Positions 8,229 through 16,498 of a DNA stretch of 64,000 nucleotides are shown one piece after another. The stretch covers positions 60,767 through 124,766 of the forward strand of contig NZ_ABCK01000016.1 in the NCBI RefSeq assembly GCF_000170755.1. The letters are read 5' to 3'. The DNA comes from Lentisphaera araneosa HTCC2155. Lineage in GTDB: Bacteria; Verrucomicrobiota; Lentisphaeria; Lentisphaerales; Lentisphaeraceae. A program made the translations under genes and the position numbers. The notes under the pieces are model-generated. The model saw nothing but the letters and a program-made list of their open reading frames with translations, did not search any database and was not told the DNA's origin. Every line of letters starts with the position of its first letter. Position 1 is the first letter of the stretch.

Positions 8229-9602
8229 TTAAGTATTTGGGAAAAGGCTTGCTTTAAGTCCTTTCTCTTCAAATTCTTCTAAAATTTTTGTTAAAGTTGC
8301 TTCGAAATCTGGGTGCTTATTAAATGCACCCTTCCAAGCGGAACAAGCCAGGATGGCTTTTGCGAAGTTCGCAGCGGAACTCGTATCACACTTAGCGATG
8401 GCGCTCATGGCTTTTGCGTCATCCGCAAATTCATAGGTCAAACCTTCGGATTCACCTTTAAAGGTATCACCCTCAACTGAGCCTCTATAAAACCAGAAAA
8501 AAGCAGCGATAGCCTTTGAAAGTTTCTCAGGATATTTTTTGTTGAGCTTAGTGGAATCATTAAAAGAGGGGAGGATTCGTACGAGTAGTTTGGATGCGGA
8601 GTTTAAAGCAATATTAATCATTTCATGATTGAGGAAAGGGTTTTTAAACCTTTCAATTACCGCTTCGGCATAATCCGTCAGTTCCTGTTTGTCGCCACCT
8701 TTGGCTTCGAGAGTAGGGAGGACTTCATCGAGAAGTATGGAGCGTAAGAATTGGTCGATTTCGAGTTTTTCTAATGCGTCAGCGACAATGGTTTCACCAC
8801 TTAGTATAGCGGCATAAATCATTGATGTATGACCACCATTTAACATGCGCACTTTTGTTTCTCTGAAAGCGGGAAGGTTCTTGGTCCAAAAAACGTTGAC
8901 GCCAGCTTTTTTCAAAGGGAGGATCTCTTCAGCTTCTTCGCCTTCGATGGCAAAGAGATGATAAGGTTCTACGCAAGCGTCGTTCTTATCCCCTTTAGTA
9001 ACGATACGATCGACAAGTGTATTGCGGAAATCGCAATCTTTTTGAACCCAAGTGATGAAATTGTGGTCCAAGCCCCAATCGTTAGCGTGCTTGATAATGA
9101 TTTCTTGGAGCTTGTCACCATTGCTTTCGATGAGCTCCATAGGCAAGATGAGTGGTGCTTTGTCTGAGCTTTGATCAAAGTGAACAAAACGCTTATAGAG
9201 CCAAGCACAGAGTTTAGCAGGATAAGTTTCCGGGCACTCATTTGGAAAAAGACATTGTTTGTAGACAATGCCCGCTTCTGTGGAGTTAGAAACGACAATT
9301 TGCAAATCTTCTTCTTCCGCAGTGAGTAAGAACTCAACCCATTCAGGATAGGGATGGATGAATCTTTGGTAGATGTCAATTTCTTCATTTGTGTCAATGA
9401 CTTCGCCGTTCAAGAGCCCTTTAGTACTTAGTGAATAGAGACCAGAAGTTTCTTTGAACTGACTAAGGTCACCCCGAGGGGTGAGCTTAACCATAGTGAT
9501 AGAGGCGTCAAAGTTTTCGTTTTTATTGAGTTCGTTGACCATCCACCCCCAAAAACCGCGGAGGAAAACACCCGAACCGAATTGGAGGATTTTATTTTTC
9601 AT
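8229..9602 (-). CDS. uxaB: Tagaturonate reductase (altronate oxidoreductase)
   Basis: A 457-residue polyol-specific long-chain dehydrogenase. The N-terminal ILQFGSGVFLRGFWGWMV is the family's NAD-binding signature. SGLYSLSTKG, IVVSNSTEAGIVY and the catalytic-region VRMLNGGHTSMIY agree with UxaB rather than with mannitol or fructuronate (UxuB) members. It interconverts D-tagaturonate and D-altronate with NADH. It overlaps kdgK by 4 bp (ATGA), implying translational coupling, and is followed 12 bp later by eda. The next enzyme expected, altronate dehydratase UxaA, is not in this window. Confidence 0.88.
   Translation of the reverse strand: MKNKILQFGSGVFLRGFWGWMVNELNKNENFDASITMVKLTPRGDLSQFKETSGLYSLSTKGLLNGEVIDTNEEIDIYQRFIHPYPEWVEFLLTAEEEDLQIVVSNSTEAGIVYKQCLFPNECPETYPAKLCAWLYKRFVHFDQSSDKAPLILPMELIESNGDKLQEIIIKHANDWGLDHNFITWVQKDCDFRNTLVDRIVTKGDKNDACVEPYHLFAIEGEEAEEILPLKKAGVNVFWTKNLPAFRETKVRMLNGGHTSMIYAAILSGETIVADALEKLEIDQFLRSILLDEVLPTLEAKGGDKQELTDYAEAVIERFKNPFLNHEMINIALNSASKLLVRILPSFNDSTKLNKKYPEKLSKAIAAFFWFYRGSVEGDTFKGESEGLTYEFADDAKAMSAIAKCDTSSAANFAKAILACSAWKGAFNKHPDFEATLTKILEEFEEKGLKASLFPNT
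8361..8373. repeat. TGCG-N5-CGCA dispersed motif, one mismatch copy
   Basis: TGCGAAGTTCGCA in uxaB, encoding A-N-F-A on the minus strand. It differs by one base from TGCGAAGTCCGCA, the commonest form. Confidence 0.5.
9023..9035. repeat. TGCGGANNNCGCA dispersed motif
   Basis: TGCGGAAATCGCA, embedded in the 17-bp palindrome ATTGCGGAAATCGCAAT, within uxaB. On the coding strand it spans codons for C-D-F-R, a different phase from most copies. Confidence 0.7.
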
Positions 9603-10693
9603 CGAATGACACGTGCTCCTGCACCACCGACGAGGCGCTCAACTTCATTGAGACGTGCAGTCGTTGTGTCGCCAGCAGTGGTCATTGCTAAAGCACCGTG
9701 AGCAGCACCGTATTCAACACCTTCTTGAATACTTCCTTTAATCATCACGCCATAAATGAGGCCAGATGCGAAACTATCGCCACCGCCAACACGGTCGAGG
9801 ATTTCTGTTTCGTCGCGCTTGGCTGACTCAACAAAGCCATCTTCTCTTGACCAAGCAACAGCGCTCCAGTCATTGATAGTAGCAGTTTTAACGCCGCGCA
9901 TGGTTGTAGCAATGGCTTGGAAATTAGGGAATTCTTCGGAAGCTTTTTTAATCATGTTGTGGAAAGCAGAAGACTCAAGTTTAGTGAGATTATGATCAAC
10001 ACCTTCGATCTCAAGTCCGAGACATGCCGTGAAGTCTTCTTCGTTACCAATCATCACATCAACGTATTTAGCGATTTCACGATTCACTTTCTGTGCAGTC
10101 GCTTCGCCGCCAATGGCATTCCATAAAGAAGGTCTAAAGTTGAGGTCGTAAGATACGATCGTGCCATATTTTTTTGCAACTTGAACGGCTTCTAAGACTA
10201 CGTCAGGAGTCGTTTCAGAAAGAGCGGCGAAAATACCGCCAGTGTGGAACCAGCGAACGCCGTCTTGGCCAAAGATTTTCTCCCAGTCGATATCGCCTTT
10301 TTTAAGTTGAGAAACAGCTGTGTTACCACGATCGGAGATGCCGAGTGCAGAACGAAGACCATAGCCGCGTTCCGTGAAGTTAAGTCCGTTGCGAACTGTG
10401 CGGCCACAACCATCGTAAGGAACCCATTTAACATATTCTTGGTTGACGCCGCCTTGGTACATGAGGTCTTCAACTAAATAACCGATGTCGTTGTCTGCAA
10501 GAGCAGTTACGATTGCAGCTCTTTGTCCGAAACAGCGTTTGAGGCCGCGAGCAACATTGTACTCACCTCCGCCTTCCCATACGTTGAATTTACGAGTGTT
10601 GCGAACGCGTCCTTCTCCTGGATCCAAACGGAGCATGACTTCGCCTAGTGATAAGATGTCGTATTTACAATCTGCAGCATTTTTGATTTTCAT
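9599..10693 (-). CDS. kdgK: 2-keto-3-deoxygluconate kinase (PfkB family)
   Basis: A 364-residue ribokinase/PfkB-type sugar kinase. It has the GEVMLRLDPGEG opening, the GGGEYNVARGLKR substrate-binding segment, and the C-terminal anion-hole signature VGGGDSFASGLIYG with catalytic D306. It phosphorylates 2-keto-3-deoxygluconate to KDPG, which Eda then cleaves. It is the first gene of the minus-strand operon and lies divergent from the AraC regulator, with 196 bp between them. Fructokinase-type specificity is possible from sequence alone, but linkage to uxaB and eda makes KDG the best substrate. Confidence 0.85.
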   Translation of the reverse strand: MKIKNAADCKYDILSLGEVMLRLDPGEGRVRNTRKFNVWEGGGEYNVARGLKRCFGQRAAIVTALADNDIGYLVEDLMYQGGVNQEYVKWVPYDGCGRTVRNGLNFTERGYGLRSALGISDRGNTAVSQLKKGDIDWEKIFGQDGVRWFHTGGIFAALSETTPDVVLEAVQVAKKYGTIVSYDLNFRPSLWNAIGGEATAQKVNREIAKYVDVMIGNEEDFTACLGLEIEGVDHNLTKLESSAFHNMIKKASEEFPNFQAIATTMRGVKTATINDWSAVAWSREDGFVESAKRDETEILDRVGGGDSFASGLIYGVMIKGSIQEGVEYGAAHGALAMTTAGDTTTARLNEVERLVGGAGARVIR

Positions 10694-10792
10694 TATTCAG
10701 TTTCCTTGTTTGTTTTATGACTATTTATAAAAAATGATGCTTAATACTACGGGTAGGGTTTGAAATATACTTCCACGCTAATATCGTTGAAT

Positions 10793-10798
10793 ATTATA
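10793..10798 (-). promoter_or_regulatory. Probable -10 element of the kdgK operon
   Basis: A perfect TATAAT on the minus strand about 95 bases upstream of kdgK. The position 17 bp further upstream has no recognisable -35 (no TTGACA-like hexamer), as is usual for promoters needing an activator. The divergent AraC protein is the obvious candidate. No operator could be identified in the rest of this intergenic region (10694-10889). Confidence 0.35.
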
Positions 10799-10889
10799 AC
10801 TTCAGATATTTTCTTTTGCTTAGGTGTTTGTTTTCTGTAGTTATATATTCTTAATAAGTGCTTTTATAAAAAAATAAAAAGGTGAAATT

Positions 10890-11822
10890 ATGGCTAATAA
10901 ACTTATTCGATTCGGTCGACCACAGGATCGCCCATCCTTATTAAATGAGATTGCGGTCTTAGGTCATAGGCAGGTTACAGAAGTGAGTCGTAATGCGATG
11001 TTGCCTCATATGAATAAGCGCTTTGAGATTACTTATGTGGTCTCGGGGACTCTTGAGTGGTTGATTAACGATGAGTTAATCGTAACGCGTCAAAATGATA
11101 TCTTAGTCACTTTTCCAGAAGATAAATTAGCTTTGCTTGGCGGGCATTTTATGGTGAGTGATGCCTACTTCATGCAGATCGACTTAGATTATGATGGTTT
11201 CATGAGTGAGTCTGAGAGAGAGTTATTTAATAGAAAATTACATGCTATTGAAGGTCGAAAAATTTCCCTTCCAACTGACAGAAGTATCCTTTTTTCGAAA
11301 TTGATAAGTGAGCATGAGAGGCAGGATGTTTTTTCCGAGGGTCTTTGTAAAGGCTGGTTACATGAAATTTTGACAATGGTCGTGCGCCGTTCGGAGGGTT
11401 GGGAAGCCAAAACCTATCTCAATGAATATAATTTGTTCAAGAAGAGTTTGTTGTCCTACTTGGAAACACATGTGTCTCGCACAGATATTAAGGTTCAGGA
11501 GATTGCGGAGCATTTTAATTATTCGGAGAGTCATTTCCGTTTCTTATTTAAGAAAATCTTTAAAACTTCACCAGTTGATTTTGTCCGTCAATTTAGAGTG
11601 GACACTGCGCAACGTTTGATTCGCGAAGGGAGTTTATCGATTACTGAGATCGCTTACAAAGTGGGTTTTTCGAGTTCGCAATATTTTTCTCAAACATTCA
11701 AAAAAGAGTTGGGGATGAGTCCTCGTGAATACAGAAAGTCATTGAGATTAGATAGTGGTCGCATTCAAGATATGACGACGAGTATTTATTTTATGGATCA
11801 GCATTTTCCAGATAAAAAATAG
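10890..11822 (+). CDS. AraC-family transcriptional regulator
   Basis: A 310-residue protein with an N-terminal cupin-like ligand-binding region (about 20-170; FEITYVVSGTLEWLIND then VTFPEDKLALLGG) and a C-terminal double helix-turn-helix (about 190-285). The latter has IKVQEIAEHFNYSESHFRFL and LSITEIAYKVGFSSSQYFSQ followed by FKKELGMSPREYR, the AraC signature. It is divergent from the kdgK operon and probably activates it in response to a pathway sugar or intermediate. An AAGGTG ribosome-binding site precedes the ATG. The ligand is unknown. Confidence 0.9.
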   Translation: MANKLIRFGRPQDRPSLLNEIAVLGHRQVTEVSRNAMLPHMNKRFEITYVVSGTLEWLINDELIVTRQNDILVTFPEDKLALLGGHFMVSDAYFMQIDLDYDGFMSESERELFNRKLHAIEGRKISLPTDRSILFSKLISEHERQDVFSEGLCKGWLHEILTMVVRRSEGWEAKTYLNEYNLFKKSLLSYLETHVSRTDIKVQEIAEHFNYSESHFRFLFKKIFKTSPVDFVRQFRVDTAQRLIREGSLSITEIAYKVGFSSSQYFSQTFKKELGMSPREYRKSLRLDSGRIQDMTTSIYFMDQHFPDKK

Positions 11823-11903
11823 CTTGAGTTAATCTGCCATAGGCTTTGAAAAACAGATCTTGTCATTTAGCTTGCGGTTAATGATGATTACAGGGATTAA
11901 AAG

Positions 11904-12332
11904 ATGAAAACAGAACACCTCGACCTCATGCTAGATTCGGCTTTGACCAAAGCTTGTGAGAAATTAGAAAAAAATGAAAATATTTATCCTTACGTACTAG
12001 TGATGGATAAGAATACTTATGTGGAATTTAGTGAAGATTTCGATAAAGATGTCTATGAGAGTGATCCAGAAGAATTGATTGAGGACTTATACATTCGCTT
12101 GAAGAAAAGGGCTTCAGAAGAAGAGATTTTTGGCGCAGTTTTAGTGTGTCAGGTAAAAGTGAAACACCCAGAGTACGGTGAGTATTGCAGTGCAATAGAG
12201 GCTCATGTGGAGTATAAGGATGGCAGTTCTTATGCTTGTTTCTTGCCTTATAACAAGAAAGATGATCGCGTCGATTACGGGGAGATTTTTTCTAGTGAAG
12301 TTGATGCCAAGGTTTTTGTCAATCAAAAATAG
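11904..12332 (+). CDS. Hypothetical protein
   Basis: A 142-residue cytosolic-looking protein with no signal peptide or membrane segment. It is acidic overall with alternating predicted helix and strand; DPEELIEDLYIRLKKRASEEEIFGAVLVCQ lies in the middle. I do not recognise a family. An AGGGA ribosome-binding site precedes the ATG. It follows araC by 80 bp on the same strand and converges with the EF-hand gene, the two stop regions overlapping by 10 bp. It is real by codon pattern and start context; function cannot be assigned. Confidence 0.6.
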   Translation: MKTEHLDLMLDSALTKACEKLEKNENIYPYVLVMDKNTYVEFSEDFDKDVYESDPEELIEDLYIRLKKRASEEEIFGAVLVCQVKVKHPEYGEYCSAIEAHVEYKDGSSYACFLPYNKKDDRVDYGEIFSSEVDAKVFVNQK

Positions 12333-12784
12333 ATAGGCGTCAAGCTTTCTTCTATTTTCTGGTTCTTGTCTTTGAAGGGGTCGACGAGGTCGTAGCCAGG
12401 TGTCATTGATGAGTATTTTGATTTTATTTTTTTAATTTGACTTGGATCGATGGCTCCGTTTTCGCCATATTCCGTTTTAAATAAGTTTTCATAGTAAGCG
12501 CAAATGGAAGCTAAACGGGCGCGAATGATGCGTCGCTCTTTTTTATCAATTTCATTATTACCATCGATGTCTGAGCTGAAGATAAGTTCAAGTTTTTGTT
12601 GAGTTCTAGATGAGCCACGGACGCTGTATTTTTCAAATTCTTCAAGAGCGACTTGGATCCAAGAACTCTGTTCTTCGGCGCTAAATTTGAGGTCACCATT
12701 AATATCTATGTTTAGAGCATTGCTTTGTGCATAGCTAGATGTGAGGCTGAAGAAAATTAATAAAAGAAAGAGCTTGAGTTTCAT
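12323..12784 (-). CDS. Exported protein with two EF-hand-like motifs
   Basis: I start this gene at the ATG at 12784, which overlaps the stop of the FHA gene as ATGA; an upstream TTG at 12814 is less likely. The product of 153 residues begins with a signal peptide (MKLKLFLLLIFFSLTSSYA). Two calcium-loop-like segments follow: DINGDLKFSAEE, just after the signal, and DIDGNNEIDKKE about 50 residues later. Both have the D-x-[DN]-G-[DN] spacing of an EF-hand/dockerin loop. It is probably a periplasmic calcium-binding protein, translationally coupled to the FHA protein. No precise function can be given. Confidence 0.65.
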   Translation of the reverse strand: MKLKLFLLLIFFSLTSSYAQSNALNIDINGDLKFSAEEQSSWIQVALEEFEKYSVRGSSRTQQKLELIFSSDIDGNNEIDKKERRIIRARLASICAYYENLFKTEYGENGAIDPSQIKKIKSKYSSMTPGYDLVDPFKDKNQKIEESLTPIYF

Positions 12785-14826
12785 CGGGCGGTGCGGGAAA
12801 GTTCTTCGTAGCAAAGTAAGAAAGAGACATTGCCGATTGTAACTACATCACCGGGGACGACGATACTTCTTCTGACTTTTTCTAAATTGACTTTAGTTCC
12901 ATTGATACTCTTGAGATCTTCGAGCATAACAGATTTATCGCGAATACTAATTTTTGCATGACGACGAGACACAGAAATATCCTCAATCATTAAATCAGAT
13001 TCTTCGTTTCTACCAATGACTAGATTTCGAAGGCCTGGTGTAAGGATGATCGGGGGGAGTTGACTGCTAACGGGCATTAATTTAAGCCGTTGCTTATTAT
13101 TGTGTGCATCGGCTAAAGCTTGGCGATGCGTGTCTTGGGTTCCCGTTACAACGACGTCAAAGCGATTTTTACCTGCAGTTATACTGATGGTTTGGTTGAT
13201 GCCAGTGTTGCCAGAAATTCGTCTATCACCTAAGAAGACGCCTGGGTGACCTTTTGTGAGGTCTTCCATGTATAAGCCGACCTGGCTCCAGTATATAATG
13301 AAGTGGAAAGGCTTGAGTGTGTCCATACGGAAATCGCAGCTTGCATGTGAACCCGCAAGTATAGGTGCCATGGTACTCGAGCGGGCTTTGTTTCTATAGC
13401 TAAGAGTGACACAAGCGTCATCTACAAAGGGTTCAGGTATGTTGTCCAGAATGGAGCGCTTAAGGAGTTGTGTATCGGTGTCTTCGTATTTTGAGCTGTC
13501 GAGGCCAACATGAATAATCCAACTGTTACCGCATTTAATTGCTGTACGGGATTCTGAAGTGGTTGTGAGTTGTCGTGATTTGATGCCGTTGAAGGAGAGT
13601 GCATCACGGACGCCAGTGTCCATGAAGGTCCAACGTCCTTTAAAATGAATGGCACGCATTTGCGTTTCTGAAATTGATTTATCGTTGATGTGACATTCGT
13701 TATTTTTTCCACGTCCAAAATTGAAGATGACGTCGTCATCTTCAATAGGGGTCATGCGGATGCCTTTTTCGTCGATGACATAAAAACAGGGGGTGAAGCC
13801 GCCGGAGGTTCTAGCTTGCTGCTCGTTAAGAGGGATAGCTTGGTGTTTGTTTTCATCTTCTTCTATAAAATCGTCATCGATATCATCGGGGTTTATAGCG
13901 AAGGGGTCGAGTTGGACGAGGGTTTTTTGAGGGTCTTGTTCTTTACGCGCTTCTTCGGTTTCCACCTTGTCGTCAACTATTGAAGACGGGATAGTTTCGT
14001 CGGCTTCTTCATCAAGGGCAAGAAGGCTTTCGCGGTCTGAATCAACTGTGTGCTTGAGTAATTCTTCTTTAGCAGTTTTTGATGAATCGTCGTTATTAAC
14101 CGGATTGATAGCTTTGCAAGTGCTAGTATCGGTGTGGCGCTTCTTTTCTAGCTTGATGGGAGCATCGTTTGTTGGATCTTCCGCTTCTTCCGCTTCTTCC
14201 GCTTCTTCTGTTTGCTTGTTGTGAGCGTTAATTTCAACAGAAGTTTTTTCTTTCTCCAGTTCTTCTAATTTTTTCTGAAGTTCTTCTTCTTTTTTGATTT
14301 TCTCTTCGTATTCAACCCAGCGCTTTTCATCTTCGCGTTCGTGTTCTTTGATAAAATCTTCTTCTTTTTGGTGTCTAAAATCTTCTTCTCGTTTCGCATG
14401 CTCAAACTTCATCTTTTCTTCTTGAAGTTTTTTGCGTTCTTGCTCAAGGCGTTCTTCTAATTCACGCAGGCGTTGCTCCTGCATTTCTTCTAGTTTGCGA
14501 AGTTTTTCTTCTTGTTCGACAATGGCTTGTCGCTTTTTTTCTTCCATATCGTAGAGTGTTTCTTGATGCTGAACGTAGGTAGCAAGTGGATCGAAGGATT
14601 CGATTTCGTCTAAAGTTTCTTGAGCGTTTTTGGGATGAAATGAAGTAGAAGAAGGAGACTTAATTTTTAGCTGGTGAGAATTGTCCTGAGAAGAGGGCTT
14701 AACCATCTTAAGTTGATGACTATCGTTGCCTGAAGAGACAATTTTTAATCCTTGGGGTTTTTGTCCTGGGGATTTGATTTTAAGTCCACGCTGAGGCGGC
14801 TGATCTTCTGGGGGCAGTGTACTCAT
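12781..14826 (-). CDS. Triple FHA-domain protein with coiled coil
   Basis: A 681-residue cytosolic protein in four parts. The N-terminal ~55 residues repeat a short unit (GLKIKSP, GLKIVSS, QLKMVKP, QLKIKSP). Residues about 85-195 are a highly charged E/K/R coiled coil, followed by an acidic linker. Three FHA-like sandwiches follow: about 340-440 (FGRGKNNECHIND, FNGIKSR), about 475-570 (AGSHASCDFRMD, VFLGDRRISG), and a canonical one at about 590-675 (IGRNEESDLMIEDISVSRRH, SINGTKVN). The first two lack part of the GR/S/N phosphothreonine signature and may be degenerate. FHA domains bind phosphothreonine, so a scaffold downstream of Ser/Thr kinases is likely. Confidence 0.8.
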   Translation of the reverse strand: MSTLPPEDQPPQRGLKIKSPGQKPQGLKIVSSGNDSHQLKMVKPSSQDNSHQLKIKSPSSTSFHPKNAQETLDEIESFDPLATYVQHQETLYDMEEKKRQAIVEQEEKLRKLEEMQEQRLRELEERLEQERKKLQEEKMKFEHAKREEDFRHQKEEDFIKEHEREDEKRWVEYEEKIKKEEELQKKLEELEKEKTSVEINAHNKQTEEAEEAEEAEDPTNDAPIKLEKKRHTDTSTCKAINPVNNDDSSKTAKEELLKHTVDSDRESLLALDEEADETIPSSIVDDKVETEEARKEQDPQKTLVQLDPFAINPDDIDDDFIEEDENKHQAIPLNEQQARTSGGFTPCFYVIDEKGIRMTPIEDDDVIFNFGRGKNNECHINDKSISETQMRAIHFKGRWTFMDTGVRDALSFNGIKSRQLTTTSESRTAIKCGNSWIIHVGLDSSKYEDTDTQLLKRSILDNIPEPFVDDACVTLSYRNKARSSTMAPILAGSHASCDFRMDTLKPFHFIIYWSQVGLYMEDLTKGHPGVFLGDRRISGNTGINQTISITAGKNRFDVVVTGTQDTHRQALADAHNNKQRLKLMPVSSQLPPIILTPGLRNLVIGRNEESDLMIEDISVSRRHAKISIRDKSVMLEDLKSINGTKVNLEKVRRSIVVPGDVVTIGNVSFLLCYEELSRTAR
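14178..14209. repeat. 9-bp tandem microsatellite in the FHA gene
   Basis: About 3.5 copies of CTTCTTCCG on the plus strand, encoding repeated E-E-A in the acidic linker. Copy-number change would stay in frame. Confidence 0.75.
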
Positions 14827-14841
14827 GCTTTAGTATAGTTC

Positions 14842-15060
14842 TTAGTCCAAGCTAAATTCAAATTTAAAATTAGATTTTTTCTTGATTGCCTTTATTGATT
14901 CTTTACAAAGGCAGCATTTAAGTTCGTCGCCTTCTTCTAATTCGAAACCAGTACGAGCTTGAGTTTCCGTTCCGCAGTGCGGGCATTCGTAAAAATATCC
15001 AGGCATGGGGCCACAGTGTCCGCCACCACAGCAATAATCGGGAGTGAGTGTAATTTCCAT
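14842..15060 (-). CDS. Small zinc-ribbon-like protein
   Basis: A 72-residue protein with two CxxC-type knuckles, YECPHCGTETQ and KCCLCKES, spaced about 25 residues apart, typical of a zinc ribbon. The N-terminus has an additional cluster, DYCCGGGHCGPMPG. The basic C-terminal tail (KAIKKKSNFKF) could bind nucleic acid or partners. It is 15 bp upstream of the FHA gene and may share its transcript. I do not recognise the family. Confidence 0.6.
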   Translation of the reverse strand: MEITLTPDYCCGGGHCGPMPGYFYECPHCGTETQARTGFELEEGDELKCCLCKESIKAIKKKSNFKFEFSLD

Positions 15061-15205
15061 AAGTAAAACTTTTTTAATATTTCAACATTCCTATTGACTG
15101 CGTATTATACACATCAAACAACTCTCTTACAACATGGACTTGATCTAAATAAAAGGAGATTTAAGTTCAATTACTTTATTAATTAGTTTATATGGCCAAA
15201 AGATT

Positions 15206-15790
15206 ATGGAACAAGTAAAGATAGACAGAAAAACTTACGAAACGGAAATTGAATTAGACTTACGTCCTTTCTCGGGGACTGGGTACACTATTGATACAGG
15301 AATACCGTTTTTTGATCACATGTTAACTCACATTGCTAAGCATGGACAAATGGACATGACTTTGAAGGCAGTTGGCGATATAGAAGTTGACTTTCACCAC
15401 ACGGTGGAAGATGTGGCTATTGTTTTAGGACAGGCTTTTGATAAAGCCACAGAAGATATGACGGGTGTTAATCGTTACGGTAGTTTCACACTTCCCATGG
15501 AAGAGGTTTTATGTACGGTAGCTGTAGATATCCGTAAATCACCTCATTTTGAATATCGTGTGCCTGAGGTTTTTACTGGGCAGATGGGGACATTCGATTG
15601 TGAATTGGTAAAAGAATTTTTCAGAGCACTTTCCATTTTTGGGCGTATGAACATTCACGTACTTGTTCATTATGGTGATAATAAGCACCATATTTCTGAA
15701 GCAATTTTCAAATGTTTTGCGAAAGCTTTCGCCATTGCGGCCTCTAAAGATGGCACTTCAAACCTGTATTCAACCAAAGGTTCTCTGTAA
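15206..15790 (+). CDS. hisB: Imidazoleglycerol-phosphate dehydratase
   Basis: A 194-residue monofunctional HisB. It catalyses the manganese-dependent dehydration of IGP to imidazole acetol phosphate in histidine synthesis. Both duplicated metal-binding signatures are present: FFDHMLTHIAKHG with FHHTVEDVAI, and DNKHHISEAIFK near the C-terminus. Length matches the bacterial enzyme without the phosphatase fusion of enterobacteria. No other his gene is adjacent. The upstream 145 bp contain a TATTATAC promoter-like hexamer but no clear -35. Confidence 0.95.
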   Translation: MEQVKIDRKTYETEIELDLRPFSGTGYTIDTGIPFFDHMLTHIAKHGQMDMTLKAVGDIEVDFHHTVEDVAIVLGQAFDKATEDMTGVNRYGSFTLPMEEVLCTVAVDIRKSPHFEYRVPEVFTGQMGTFDCELVKEFFRALSIFGRMNIHVLVHYGDNKHHISEAIFKCFAKAFAIAASKDGTSNLYSTKGSL

Positions 15791-15881
15791 TTTTTTTCTT
15801 CTGCTACTTGACATTTTTTCTCATAGGGATTATTCATTTCTCAAAATTAAATTTCAATAGTTAAAGTTAAGGAAAAAAATC

Positions 15882-16448
15882 GTGAGTAAATATCGAGTAT
15901 GGTATGACGGTGATCCCGAGTATACAAATTTTGATTCTTTGGCACAAGCCCTTAAGTATGTGCGCAAGACTAAAGCATTAGATGAATCGAATTCTGGCCT
16001 AGAAGAATGCATTGATGGCTACTGGGATGAGTGGATGGATAGTGATGATCAAGAAATTCATGACCATCTATATATGTATGGTGGAAAATCACCTTACTTA
16101 AAGAAAATGAGTGTTGAAAAATCTGAGCCTGTTCGTCCATCTATTATGGATACGGTTAGTTTTAGTCGTGAAGATCTTGTCGCATCGCTTGAAGAAGAAG
16201 ATGATGATGACGAAGAAAACGAAGAAGATGCTTACGATGAAATCATTGATCCTGATGAAGAAGTTCTCGATGAAGAGGGCCTAGACGAAAGATTGATGAA
16301 TGTTATTGGTGTATCTCCCAAAACTACGACAGAGACTACTGCAAGCAAGGATGAGACCGAAGAGTTTATCGGCGAAGACGAAATATCTGAGTTTGACGAT
16401 GAAGAGGAAGATGACCTCGACGAAGAAGAGGAAGAAGACGAAAAATAG
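15882..16448 (+). CDS. Highly acidic hypothetical protein
   Basis: A 188-residue protein starting at GTG with an AAGGA ribosome-binding site. The N-terminal ~85 residues (YRVWYDGDPEYTNFDSLAQA onward) look folded and rich in aromatic and acidic residues. The rest is low-complexity Asp/Glu, with runs such as EEEDDDDEENEED and a final DLDEEEEEDEK. It has no signal or membrane segment. Such tails are common in nucleic-acid mimics or RNA polymerase-associated proteins, but I do not recognise the family. A strong terminator follows at once. Confidence 0.65.
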   Translation: MSKYRVWYDGDPEYTNFDSLAQALKYVRKTKALDESNSGLEECIDGYWDEWMDSDDQEIHDHLYMYGGKSPYLKKMSVEKSEPVRPSIMDTVSFSREDLVASLEEEDDDDEENEEDAYDEIIDPDEEVLDEEGLDERLMNVIGVSPKTTTETTASKDETEEFIGEDEISEFDDEEEDDLDEEEEEDEK

Positions 16449-16469
16449 TTTTCTTTAACAAATTCTAAT

Positions 16470-16495
16470 GGGCGGATTTATTCCGCCCTTTTTTT
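16470..16495 (+). terminator. Intrinsic terminator after the acidic protein gene
   Basis: Perfect GGGCGGA / TCCGCCC stem with a 5-nt loop at 16470-16488, then seven or eight T. It ends only 3 bp before the next start codon. Confidence 0.9.
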
Positions 16496-16498
16496 ATT

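Noticed and set aside
12781..12814. 34-bp overlap of the EF-hand gene with the FHA gene
   Set aside because: It arises only if a TTG is taken as start. The ATG at 12784 gives a normal signal peptide and a 4-bp ATGA overlap.
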